Of a stretch of 64,000 nt of DNA, positions 36,443-44,218 are shown piece after piece. The translations under genes and the position numbers were made by a program. Origin of the DNA: Hyphobacterium sp. CCMP332 (GTDB lineage Bacteria > Pseudomonadota > Alphaproteobacteria > Caulobacterales > Maricaulaceae); the NCBI RefSeq assembly GCF_014323565.1, contig NZ_CP058669.1, positions 647,501 through 711,500 of the forward strand, written 5' to 3'. Within the stretch, counting starts at the first letter, position 1. Each line of letters starts with the position of its first letter. The notes beneath the pieces are model-generated. The model was not told the DNA's origin. It made no database searches and saw only the letters and a list, made by a program, of their open reading frames with translations.

Positions 36443-37888
36443 ATGCTTTTCAATTCCTTTGAATTCCTGTTTCTTTTTCTGCCCGCCACTCTTGGCATTT
36501 ATTATGTGCTGCGCCGCTGGGTGGCGCACCATGCCGCGCTGGTGGCGCTCACCATTGCCAGCTTCGTCTTCTATGCGTGGTGGGATATCCGCTATCTGCC
36601 GCTCCTGCTGGGGTCGATAATCGTCAATCACATACTGGGGCTGACAATCGCCCGGCACGGTTCGCAGCCATGGCTCGCCATTGGCGTCGTGCTGAATCTC
36701 GCGAGTATCGGCCTGTTCAAATACGCGGACTTCTTTCTGGGCAACATCAATGCCGTTGCCGGAACCGATTTTCCGCTCCCCGGCTTTGCCCTGCCGCTGG
36801 CGATTTCCTTTTTCACCTTCCAGCAAATCAGTTTTCTGGTGGATGTTGCCCGCCGGGAAAGCCAACCCTCAGGCTGGCTGGGGCATGGATTATTTGTGGC
36901 GTTTTTTCCGCAACTGATCGCGGGGCCAATCGTCCGGCATGACCAGATCGCGCCGCAATATGAAGACAAGGACCGCGTCGATGACTGGGCGGCGAATATC
37001 GGCATAGGTCTGTCGATTTTTACAATCGGCATTTCCAAAAAGGTATTGCTCGCGGATAATTTCGAACCCTTTGCGGCCAGCGCTTTTGGTGCCGCGGCGA
37101 GGGGGGATGAGGTCGGCCTGTTGGAGGCCTGGACCGGTGCACTGTGCTATACCTTCCAGATATTCTTTGATTTTTCCGGCTACTCCGACATGGCCATCGG
37201 ACTGGCGCGGATGTTTGGGTACAAGCTGCCGATCAATTTCAATGCGCCTTACCGCGCGCGGTCGATCATTGATTTCTGGCGCCGCTGGCACATTACGCTG
37301 TCTCAATTCCTGCGCGATTATCTCTACATTCCGCTGGGCGGAAACCGGCATGGTCAGGCCCGGCGCGCGATCAATCTGGCGGTCGTCATGTTGCTGGGCG
37401 GGCTCTGGCATGGTGCGGCCTGGACATTCGTTTTCTGGGGCGCGCTGCACGGGCTCGCACTGGGATGGTGCAACTGGCTCAACAAGGTGCGGCCCAATGG
37501 CCTCTTGCCGTCAGCGCCCTGGGTGTCGGTGGTTTTCACCTTCGTGTTTGTCGTTATCGCCTGGGTTTTCTTCCGCGCAACATCATTCCCCGCAGCCATC
37601 GAAATGCTGCAGGGCATGGCGGGACTGAACGGCATTGGGCCGGGTGTCGGTGATGAGCCTTTCATCGCCATTGCTGTCGGCCTCGCAATTATCTGGGGAT
37701 TGCCGGACACTGCGTCGGTTTTTATCAAATGGTTCGATGATGTGACCATCAAAACGGCCGGACTGGTGCCGCAAAAGGGTCTGCGCTTCACGACCCGTCC
37801 ATGGATATCCGGAACGCTCGCTTTTCTGCTCTTCCTGTCCATCGTCAACGCCTGGAACACTGCGGAGTTTATCTATTACAACTTCTAG
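36443..37888 (+). CDS. MBOAT family O-acyltransferase (AlgI-like)
   Basis: A 481-residue polytopic inner-membrane protein with about 10-12 helices. It transfers acyl groups across the membrane to a periplasmic acceptor, usually for polysaccharide O-acetylation. Signatures are the DFSGYSDMAIGLARMFG block near 243-259, FWRRWHITLSQFLRDYLYIPLGGNR-type motif near 278-302, and the catalytic His at 323 in GGLWHGAAW. The next gene encodes an SGNH-like partner, the normal pairing for AlgI/PatA/DltB-type systems. No glycan synthase is adjacent, so the acceptor is unknown. Confidence 0.92.
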   Translation: MLFNSFEFLFLFLPATLGIYYVLRRWVAHHAALVALTIASFVFYAWWDIRYLPLLLGSIIVNHILGLTIARHGSQPWLAIGVVLNLASIGLFKYADFFLGNINAVAGTDFPLPGFALPLAISFFTFQQISFLVDVARRESQPSGWLGHGLFVAFFPQLIAGPIVRHDQIAPQYEDKDRVDDWAANIGIGLSIFTIGISKKVLLADNFEPFAASAFGAAARGDEVGLLEAWTGALCYTFQIFFDFSGYSDMAIGLARMFGYKLPINFNAPYRARSIIDFWRRWHITLSQFLRDYLYIPLGGNRHGQARRAINLAVVMLLGGLWHGAAWTFVFWGALHGLALGWCNWLNKVRPNGLLPSAPWVSVVFTFVFVVIAWVFFRATSFPAAIEMLQGMAGLNGIGPGVGDEPFIAIAVGLAIIWGLPDTASVFIKWFDDVTIKTAGLVPQKGLRFTTRPWISGTLAFLLFLSIVNAWNTAEFIYYNF

Positions 37889-37907
37889 ATCGAAACCGCC
37901 CCTGACG

Positions 37908-39191
37908 ATGAAGGGATATGCTGTGCGTCTGGTTCTGACACTGGCGGCATGGTTGATCCTGTTTGGTGGTTTCACCTTTATCGTCGACCCTTATCATGTG
38001 AATGCATGGAGCGAGATTCCCGGGGTTAACGAGCGCCGGACGCGGGCCCATGCCGATGGATACCGCGTCGCTGTCGGACACGGACTGGTCGAAACACAGG
38101 CGGGAACATTGCTGTTTGGCTCGTCGCGCTCGCATGACGGTTTTCCGCACGAAATTTCCGATTGGCCGGGTGGTTTCGAGAATATGGCCATGGGCGGGAC
38201 AAACGCGTTCGAATTAGCCAATGCGGCTGTTCTCGCCGCCGGGAACGAGAACGTCGACTGCGCCATCATCGGCCTCGACCTTCGCGAATTCGGCGACTAT
38301 CCGCGTGCAGATTCGACCTACTGGCTGACGCCACTGGCGGGTGGTTCGCAACTCCAATCCCATATCCAGACATCGCTTTCGCTGGATGCCTTTGCCCGTG
38401 CGTTGCAGACCGTGATCGATAATGCGACCGGCGGTTCGGACGTCGACTGGGAAACGGCTTATGCGCCGGAAAACTCCCGCGAACGTTTCGATACCGAACT
38501 GGCAAAGCGCTATCGCAGCTATCGCGGCTTTGTTTACGATCCGGAACGCCCCGAATTCGTTTTCCGCGGCATAGACGCCTTGCTGGCGCGCGGCATTCAG
38601 GTGCGTGTCTTCATTCACCCCATTCATTCGCGCATCGAAGAAGCGCGATGGCGAACCGGGATTGACGATATCGAGCTTCAGCTGAGACGCGATCTTGTTG
38701 CGCTTGCTGCAGCGCGCAACCCATCGCCCTCCCGGTCTCCTTGCTTTCCCGGCGAAGGGCTGGAAGTCTGGGATTTTGCAGGCTTCTCCGAAGTCTCGCA
38801 AAGCGCACCGCCGGCCCATTCCGGCGACCCCCTCAATCCCTGGTATTATGAACCCTCCCACTATCGGCCTGTATTGGGCCTCACCATTCTGGATCGATTG
38901 TCGGGGGAGATGACGCAAGCACCGGTCCGTCCAGAACAATTTGGTGCCCGCATCACCGTGGACAATGTTGAGCAGCATTGGGCCGATGTCGCGGCGCGGC
39001 GCTCCGAATGGCTCGAAAATGACGAATGGGCCGGTTGGGTGACGGAGCAGTACGACGCCATGGATGCCGATCCCCCGCGTATCGAAGAACGGCCCCATGT
39101 TTTCCTCAACCGGGATGATTTCAATTCCCTTGAGCGCCGCGTCTCGCGTATAGAAGCGCGGGGAAGCTTGAGCCGGGAGACAAATGAATAG
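37908..39191 (+). CDS. SGNH-like acyltransferase partner of MBOAT, unknown acceptor
   Basis: A 427-residue protein with one N-terminal membrane segment (5-26) and a periplasmic domain. LLFGSSRSHDGF (69-80) resembles the SGNH block I serine motif, and DPLNPWYYEPSHYRPVLG near 310-328 resembles the block V Asp-x-x-His. In AlgI/AlgX or DltB/DltD systems such a protein completes acyl transfer. The ATG at 37908 has no site; a GTG at 37923 has AAGGG seven bases upstream and could be the true start. The 3' end overlaps the next gene by 8 bases. Family assignment is by motif and neighbours. Confidence 0.7.
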   Translation: MKGYAVRLVLTLAAWLILFGGFTFIVDPYHVNAWSEIPGVNERRTRAHADGYRVAVGHGLVETQAGTLLFGSSRSHDGFPHEISDWPGGFENMAMGGTNAFELANAAVLAAGNENVDCAIIGLDLREFGDYPRADSTYWLTPLAGGSQLQSHIQTSLSLDAFARALQTVIDNATGGSDVDWETAYAPENSRERFDTELAKRYRSYRGFVYDPERPEFVFRGIDALLARGIQVRVFIHPIHSRIEEARWRTGIDDIELQLRRDLVALAAARNPSPSRSPCFPGEGLEVWDFAGFSEVSQSAPPAHSGDPLNPWYYEPSHYRPVLGLTILDRLSGEMTQAPVRPEQFGARITVDNVEQHWADVAARRSEWLENDEWAGWVTEQYDAMDADPPRIEERPHVFLNRDDFNSLERRVSRIEARGSLSRETNE

Positions 39192-40512
39192 CCTGATAGC
39201 GCGTTGGAAAAATCTGAGCCTGACCGAAAAAGTGATGTGGTCCGGCGGATCACTCGTCTCTGTCGTGATCACGGTCATCCTTGTTTGGGTGGCGCTGTCG
39301 ATCGACCCGGCACCACCGCGCTCCATTACGCTCGCCACAGGCGCGCCAGGCGGTGCATATGATGCGGCCGGGCGTCGGATCGCCTCCTTTCTTGAAAGCG
39401 AGGGCGTCACGGTCGAACTTGTTCCCACCGCGGGCTCTGCAGAGAATATCAATCGTTTGATGGCCCGCACCGCGGATGTTGCCATCGTTCAGGGCGGCGT
39501 CGGTGCCGAACTTGCCCCGATGGGACGGCTCGAATCCCTTGGAGCGCTGTTTTACGAGCCGCTATGGGTTTTCACCGCAGCCGGAAACCCTGTCGGCGAC
39601 ATTCGCGACCTGGCAGGCATGCGGATAGCGGCCGGCGATGTCGGCTCGGGGACGCGGGTTTTGTTATCCGCACTGTTTGAGCTGAACGGCGTTGATGACG
39701 CTATCTGGGTTGAAGAAGCCGGCAGCGCCGCGGCGGCCGCTCTCCGCACAGGAAATGCCGATGTGGCGGCATTCATGACATCGCCGGATCGCGCCTATAT
39801 CCGCGATCTTGTCGCTGACCCGGCTATCTCCGTCATGCAGATGGAACGCGGGCCCGCCTATGTTCGGCTCTTGCCCTATCTGTCGACCGTGACGCTTCAT
39901 GAGGGCGTTCTTGACCCGGCCACAAACATTCCGGAACAGGATGTTCATCTCATCGCGGCGGCTGCGGTGACAGTGGTTCAGGCGGATTTGCATCCCGCCA
40001 TTCAATCCCTGATCTTGCAGGCCATGCATGAAGATTTCCAGGGTGGAACGGTCTTGTCGGCGCCGGCAGAGTTTCCGAACCGCCATCTGGTTACTTTCGA
40101 TCTCTCGAATGAAGCTGAGCGTTATTTTGACCGCGGCGGCCCCGCCTTTCTCCAGCGCTACTTGCCATTCTGGGCGGCCAATCTGGTGGACCGGATCTGG
40201 ATACTGGCCATACCGGTCGTCACCCTGTTATTCCCCTTGTTCAAATCCGCGCCGCCCATCTATCTGTGGCAAATTCATCGCCGGATTAAGCGCTATTACC
40301 GGGATCTGCGCCTTCTGGAACAGAGCGTTTTCCGGGAGGGTGAAACCCCGGATTATCCCGGCCTGCTCGCGCAACTTTCCACGCTGCAATCTGACGTGCG
40401 GAAAATGAATGTCCCCTGGACCTTTTTTGACGAAGTCTATGTGCTTCAGACCCATATCGTCTATGTTGAGCAATTGATTTGGAATGAAGCGAAAGCAAAG
40501 AGAGAGACTTGA
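39184..40512 (+). CDS. TAXI-type solute-binding protein with C-terminal membrane anchor
   Basis: A 442-residue protein. An N-terminal membrane segment (18-40) is followed by a TAXI-family binding domain: ITLATGAPGGAYDAAGRRIA near 49-68 and RTADVAIVQGGVGAEL near 94-109. The C-terminal region has a second membrane helix (about 340-358) and a cytoplasmic coiled tail. No DctM/DctQ TRAP membrane genes are in the window, so it is an orphan binding protein and may sense rather than transport. It overlaps the SGNH-like gene by 8 bases and the reductase gene start (TGATG), so it is in one operon with the MBOAT pair. Confidence 0.8.
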   Translation: MNSLIARWKNLSLTEKVMWSGGSLVSVVITVILVWVALSIDPAPPRSITLATGAPGGAYDAAGRRIASFLESEGVTVELVPTAGSAENINRLMARTADVAIVQGGVGAELAPMGRLESLGALFYEPLWVFTAAGNPVGDIRDLAGMRIAAGDVGSGTRVLLSALFELNGVDDAIWVEEAGSAAAAALRTGNADVAAFMTSPDRAYIRDLVADPAISVMQMERGPAYVRLLPYLSTVTLHEGVLDPATNIPEQDVHLIAAAAVTVVQADLHPAIQSLILQAMHEDFQGGTVLSAPAEFPNRHLVTFDLSNEAERYFDRGGPAFLQRYLPFWAANLVDRIWILAIPVVTLLFPLFKSAPPIYLWQIHRRIKRYYRDLRLLEQSVFREGETPDYPGLLAQLSTLQSDVRKMNVPWTFFDEVYVLQTHIVYVEQLIWNEAKAKRET

Positions 40513-41486
40513 TGAAAGCCGTTGTTTGCAAGGAATTTGCGCCCTACCAGCAACTCACCGTCGAGGACGTCGACGACCCGGTTGCCGAGGCCGGACACAT
40601 CGTGATTGATGTGAAGGCGGCCGGTGTGAATTTCCCCGATATCCTTCTGGTAGAAGGCAAATACCAGATGAAACCTCCGCTGCCTTTCATTCCCGGCGGC
40701 GAAGTCTCGGGCACGGTTTCGGCCATTGGTGAGGGCGTGCAGGGCTTCAGGGTTGGCGATCGCGTGGTTGCGGCAACCCTGCTCAACGGCTTTGCTGAAA
40801 AGGTGGCCACGGCAGCGGTGCAGGCCGCGCCGATCCCGGATGCCATGCCGTTTGACGAAGCCGCTGCGCTGATCACGACTTACGCCACCACGATCCATGC
40901 GCTCAAACAGCGCGCCGAGTTGAAAGAGGGCGAAACGCTGGTCGTGCTGGGCGCGGGCGGGGGTGTCGGCACGGCGGCCTGTCAGCTGGGCAAGGCGTAT
41001 GGCGCGCGCGTCATTGCCTGCGCGCGCGGTGAGGACAAGCTGGCGGCGGCGAAACAGGCGGGCGCGGACGAGCTGATTGATTATGAAAGCGAAGATCTGA
41101 AAGCCCGCCTCAAGGAGCTGACCGGCGGCAAGGGCGCGGATGTGGTTTATGACGCCGTGGGCGGACCCTTCTCGGAACCGGCCATGCGCGGCCTCGGCTG
41201 GGGCGGGCGCTTCCTGGTGGTCGGATTTGCCGCCGGGGATATTCCGAAGATGCCCCTGAACCTCGCTCTCCTGAACAGCCGCGATATCCGCGGGGTTTTC
41301 TGGGGCGCCTGGGCCGGGCAATTCCCGAAGGAGAACGGGAAGAATATGGCGGAGCTCTTCGCGCTTTATGCCAAGGGCCAGATCAAGCCCATGGTGTCGG
41401 CCAGCTACCCGCTTGAAGACGTCACCAAGGCCTTCGACGATCTGATGGAGCGCCGCGTCAAGGGCAAGGTCGTTCTCACCGCCTGA
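40512..41486 (+). CDS. NADPH:quinone oxidoreductase family (zinc-free MDR)
   Basis: A 324-residue medium-chain dehydrogenase/reductase without structural or catalytic zinc ligands, typical of quinone or enone reductases. The catalytic-domain start MKAVVCKEFAPYQQL and the GVNFPDILLVEGKYQ motif near 40 are present. The nucleotide-binding AGGGVGTAACQLGKAYGA lies near 152-169. The ATG overlaps the previous stop (TGATG); the preceding TTG is not the start. It is cytoplasmic and last in the run. The link with the acyltransferase genes is positional only. Confidence 0.9.
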   Translation: MKAVVCKEFAPYQQLTVEDVDDPVAEAGHIVIDVKAAGVNFPDILLVEGKYQMKPPLPFIPGGEVSGTVSAIGEGVQGFRVGDRVVAATLLNGFAEKVATAAVQAAPIPDAMPFDEAAALITTYATTIHALKQRAELKEGETLVVLGAGGGVGTAACQLGKAYGARVIACARGEDKLAAAKQAGADELIDYESEDLKARLKELTGGKGADVVYDAVGGPFSEPAMRGLGWGGRFLVVGFAAGDIPKMPLNLALLNSRDIRGVFWGAWAGQFPKENGKNMAELFALYAKGQIKPMVSASYPLEDVTKAFDDLMERRVKGKVVLTA

Positions 41487-41488
41487 AG

Positions 41489-42730
41489 CTAGAAGCTCTC
41501 GTTTTTCAACCGGTTGCGATAATGGAGGATCTCTCCCTTATCGCGCCGGATCTGATCCTCCAGCCCCTTGTCGATCCCCGAGGTGTGAAAGCGCGCCCAT
41601 TCGCTCGCATACATTTTCCGCTCCACCAGTGAGGCCGGGTCGGCGCAGATATGGAAGATGTAGAAATAGGGCAGGACGGTAAACCAGACTGTCGCCGCAA
41701 TCGAAATCGTCAGCGCTTCCGGCCATTCCAGACCGAAGGAGAAACTGGCCGCGACAAAGCCGGCATTGGCGGCCAGCAGAATGAGAAAACTGCCCCATTT
41801 GTAGAGATCGGTATTGCGCCGGATCTGGAACAATATGTTGCGGATTCCCTGCTCGTTCAGGAAGGACCGCCAGATCATCCAGTGATAGCAGAGCATCCAG
41901 TCGACCGCCGAGGTCAGCACTTCGGCCTCGTTGGACTTTTCCTTCTCCGCATTGGCGGATTCCTTCAGCGCATCGGCGCGGATCGTATTGATCCGGTTCA
42001 GCCGCGTTTCGATATAGCCGTTGAAATTCTGCGTGTTACGGATCTGCTGGTTCTTGTAGCTGACATAATAGGAAAAGGTCGCAAAGCCGAAGCCCAGGAT
42101 CGGCCCGATCAGGCTGAGCAGCATCCATTGATCCTGAAAGATCTGCAGGCCGGCAAACACATCGCGCCCGCGCGCATGGTCGATGAAGGCGGCAAAAAAC
42201 GGCGCAAAGCCCAGCACCATGCCGGCGGTCAGCAGCCACAGGAAATAGGTCGCCGTATTCTGGTTCGTCGTATGCCGCATCCGCGTCAGCGTGCCGACAT
42301 AATAGCGGTCTTCCTCCTCGATGGTTTTCAGCTTCTCGTTCGGCGCATCTTCCTCGCCGGAGAGTGCCGAGCTTTTCGCCTCGTTTCCATAGATGGACTC
42401 GATATATCCCGCTTCCGATTCCTCGTAGAAGACATTGCTCTGATTGAAGAGATTGATCGGGTGGGCAAAGAAACGCCGGGCTTTCTCGGCATAGGCTTGC
42501 GCCGCCTCGTGATCGACTTCGGAGGCGCGCAGAGCGATGATTTTCGGGCGCGGAAAGCTTTTGAAGAACAGCGCCTTTTCAACATCGCGGGCATCTTCGG
42601 ATACTTCCGCATGCGCACCGGGGGCATGCGTGCCGGCCGCTTTCACCGCGCTGGCCTGCGCGGCGCGTTTGCCCGCCGCCGCCATACCGCCGCCCGATCG
42701 CCTGAAAAGTCCCATAATCGCCTTGATCAC
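41489..42730 (-). CDS. Four-helix membrane protein, unknown function
   Basis: A 413-residue protein with a cytoplasmic N-terminal region (1-155, low complexity at 15-40, then charged), two helices near 160-182 and 200-225, a charged helical middle segment (230-280, ETRLNRINTIRADALKESA), two more helices near 310-332 and 340-365, and a charged C-terminal tail. GTG start at 42730 with an ideal AGGAGGT six bases upstream. It converges with the MDR reductase (3 bases apart). I do not recognise the family. The layout, with helical hairpins and long cytoplasmic parts, superficially recalls the membrane protein at 15067-15996, but I see no clear sequence similarity. Confidence 0.7.
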   Translation of the reverse strand: MIKAIMGLFRRSGGGMAAAGKRAAQASAVKAAGTHAPGAHAEVSEDARDVEKALFFKSFPRPKIIALRASEVDHEAAQAYAEKARRFFAHPINLFNQSNVFYEESEAGYIESIYGNEAKSSALSGEEDAPNEKLKTIEEEDRYYVGTLTRMRHTTNQNTATYFLWLLTAGMVLGFAPFFAAFIDHARGRDVFAGLQIFQDQWMLLSLIGPILGFGFATFSYYVSYKNQQIRNTQNFNGYIETRLNRINTIRADALKESANAEKEKSNEAEVLTSAVDWMLCYHWMIWRSFLNEQGIRNILFQIRRNTDLYKWGSFLILLAANAGFVAASFSFGLEWPEALTISIAATVWFTVLPYFYIFHICADPASLVERKMYASEWARFHTSGIDKGLEDQIRRDKGEILHYRNRLKNESF

Positions 42731-43008
42731 GCTGTCACCTCCTGTCGGGACGGACTATGGCGCATGTGCGCGGGGATTGTAATCGGGATTCCCCTCATGC
42801 GAGTCCTCCCGCCGGACGGGTTTGCCGTCGGGCCGGGTCTGGACCGGACGGCGCAGGGCCTGCGCCCGGCGTGGATAAGATTCCGGTTTTTGGCAAATCA
42901 GTCTCCTACTACGACTACTACTACAACGACTACAATTGCTCCGGCGGGCCGGTCCGGCGCGCGTCCCAATCGTGTGTTTGGCAAGGCGCTTCCGCTTGTT
43001 TTCATCTT

Positions 43009-43084
43009 TCCAGACATCTCCAGTGAGTCTCCAATTCGACTCCAACTGTCTCCAGCTGTCTCCGACAGTTTCCAACTCGCCTCC
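43009..43084. repeat. Helically phased TCC tract
   Basis: TCC triplets begin at 43009, 43019, 43030, 43041, 43051, 43061, 43071 and 43082, spacing 10 or 11 bases throughout, within a degenerate CTCCAACTGT-like unit. On the minus strand the unit reads roughly GTTGGAGACA. It may be a decayed tandem repeat or a curved/architectural DNA segment. Confidence 0.7.
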
Positions 43085-43316
43085 GGCTGTTTTCAGAGCC
43101 CGGCCCGCAGCGCGTGGGGCGCAGACCCGCAGACGCAGTTGGCGGCCAGTGTAAGCGGTTCGGGGGGCGAGGGGATAAGGCGGTCATGACCCGTCTATGG
43201 GACGTATCCGAAGCGGCCACAGGCTTCACCAGGCCGGTCTGAACAGAACGCTTCGCGGGCCCGTCCGCACCGCGCGCGGGGAGGGATGAAAGATGTGTGT
43301 CCCTGTTTTTCACTTG

Positions 43317-43465
43317 GTCATCCCTGCAAAAGCAGGGACCCAGTTGCGCTAGCCCAACAGGCACGCCCTGAGCCAACCAGCCTCCAGCATCAACGCTGCG
43401 CAGATTGCGCGCATGGATTGGCGGGCTTCATTGCGGCTCTGGGGCCCTGCTTTCGCAGGGATGAC
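43317..43465 (+). repeat. Palindromic-pair element, family A copy 1
   Basis: About 149 bp bounded by inverted units: GTCATCCCTGC-AAAA-GCAGGGACCCAG at the left and CCCTGC-TTTC-GCAGGGATGAC at the right. The interior holds AACGCTGCGCAGATTG. A 16-base direct repeat GTGTGTCCCTGTTTTT lies outside both ends (43295-43310 and 43477-43492). A second copy in the opposite orientation is at 58537-58684. Confidence 0.85.
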
Positions 43466-43513
43466 GGCAAATACGTGTGTGTCCCTGTTTTTCCCGGCGG
43501 CTGCACGAATTAC

Positions 43514-43600
43514 ACCACTTATGATCGCCAGTGGCTGCTATCGGATGAGCGCGGGTCGGTCATCACCATCACCGATGATGCCGGAAATACCAGTCGCTAA
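43514..43600 (+). pseudogene. RHS-repeat protein fragment
   Basis: One frame reads YDRQWLLSDERGSVITITDD then AGNTSR before a stop, which resembles the conserved core segment of RHS/YD-repeat proteins (LxDxRGSVxxxTDxxGN). No upstream repeats or downstream toxin are seen, so it is a short remnant about 30 residues long. The left junction is close to the palindromic element, suggesting the two were involved in the same rearrangement. Confidence 0.5.
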
Positions 43601-43787
43601 TGGTATAATCCCAAGATAAAGAACCGAGCGGAACATGACGATCCGCTGATATCGTCCCGCAAACAACCCTGATTTCTGGAATTGACCGGCCTCTAGACGG
43701 TTCGAAATCGAGTATCCGAACCCTTGGGCTGAGGGAAGAGATCCAGTAATTTAACGAGTGCTCCTGATCAATACGAAGAGATTGCGA

Positions 43788-44048
43788 TTAATTCTCGCGC
43801 CCAAATAGCACCTCATTGCGCTCGTTCAGTATTGCAAAATCTCTGTAGCCATTGGGGCCCATGAATACCATATCATGCCCAAGCGCCCTGAGATCATATA
43901 TCGTCCCATAGACGCATGCTGGGGCCGGCAACTCCATGCCCCCATTGCCGATTTCGGCTATGTCTATGCTGTTCAAGGGATGCCTGTCGCTCGACGCAGA
44001 GGTGCATCCTGTAGCCACAATCGAGCAAAGAAGGATTAGCGTTCGCAT
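43788..44048 (-). CDS. Small lipoprotein, unknown
   Basis: An 86-residue predicted lipoprotein. A short signal (MRTLILLCSIVATGC) ends in a lipobox at about residues 12-15, then TSASSD. The mature part has one further Cys (PAPACVYG). GGAGAG lies four to six bases before the ATG. It has a lower GC look than its downstream neighbours. It sits next to the RHS fragment, which could mean it was an accessory of that locus, but there is no direct evidence. No family recognised. Confidence 0.6.
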   Translation of the reverse strand: MRTLILLCSIVATGCTSASSDRHPLNSIDIAEIGNGGMELPAPACVYGTIYDLRALGHDMVFMGPNGYRDFAILNERNEVLFGREN

Positions 44049-44218
44049 TTGCTCTCTCCAAAAAGGAGCAACAAAAATAACGCGAAGTAGTCACGATTTG
44101 CTAGCATAAGTTGGACGAGGGCCGCGCGGGGTCGGACGGCTTGCGGGCGCTTTCCGATGCCCCCTTGCATTCCCGGCATAATCAGGCGGAATGTCGCGCA
44201 GCAAACGGGGAGGCGATC

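Larger units (their letters stand above)
42731..43787. other. Gene-poor interval with repeats and gene debris
   Basis: No convincing complete gene is seen in about 1 kb. It holds an ACN trinucleotide microsatellite (about 42905-42934), a tract with TCC every 10-11 bases (43009-43084), a palindromic-pair element (43317-43465) flanked by a 16-base direct repeat, and an RHS-like coding fragment (about 43514-43600). Open frames crossing it show low-complexity translations and differ in every frame, so they were not called. Confidence 0.7.

Noticed and set aside
38214-39485. 423-residue minus-strand frame
   Set aside because: It is antisense to the SGNH-like and TAXI genes, which have clear motifs and ribosome sites; composition is that of a shadow frame.
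41651-43189. 512-residue plus-strand frame
   Set aside because: The first 1 kb is antisense to the membrane-protein gene and the rest is low-complexity translation of repeats (poly-Thr, phased TCC).
43286-43600. 104-residue frame over the palindromic element as a gene
   Set aside because: Most of it is translated repeat; only the last 30 residues look like RHS protein, so a fragment was called instead.
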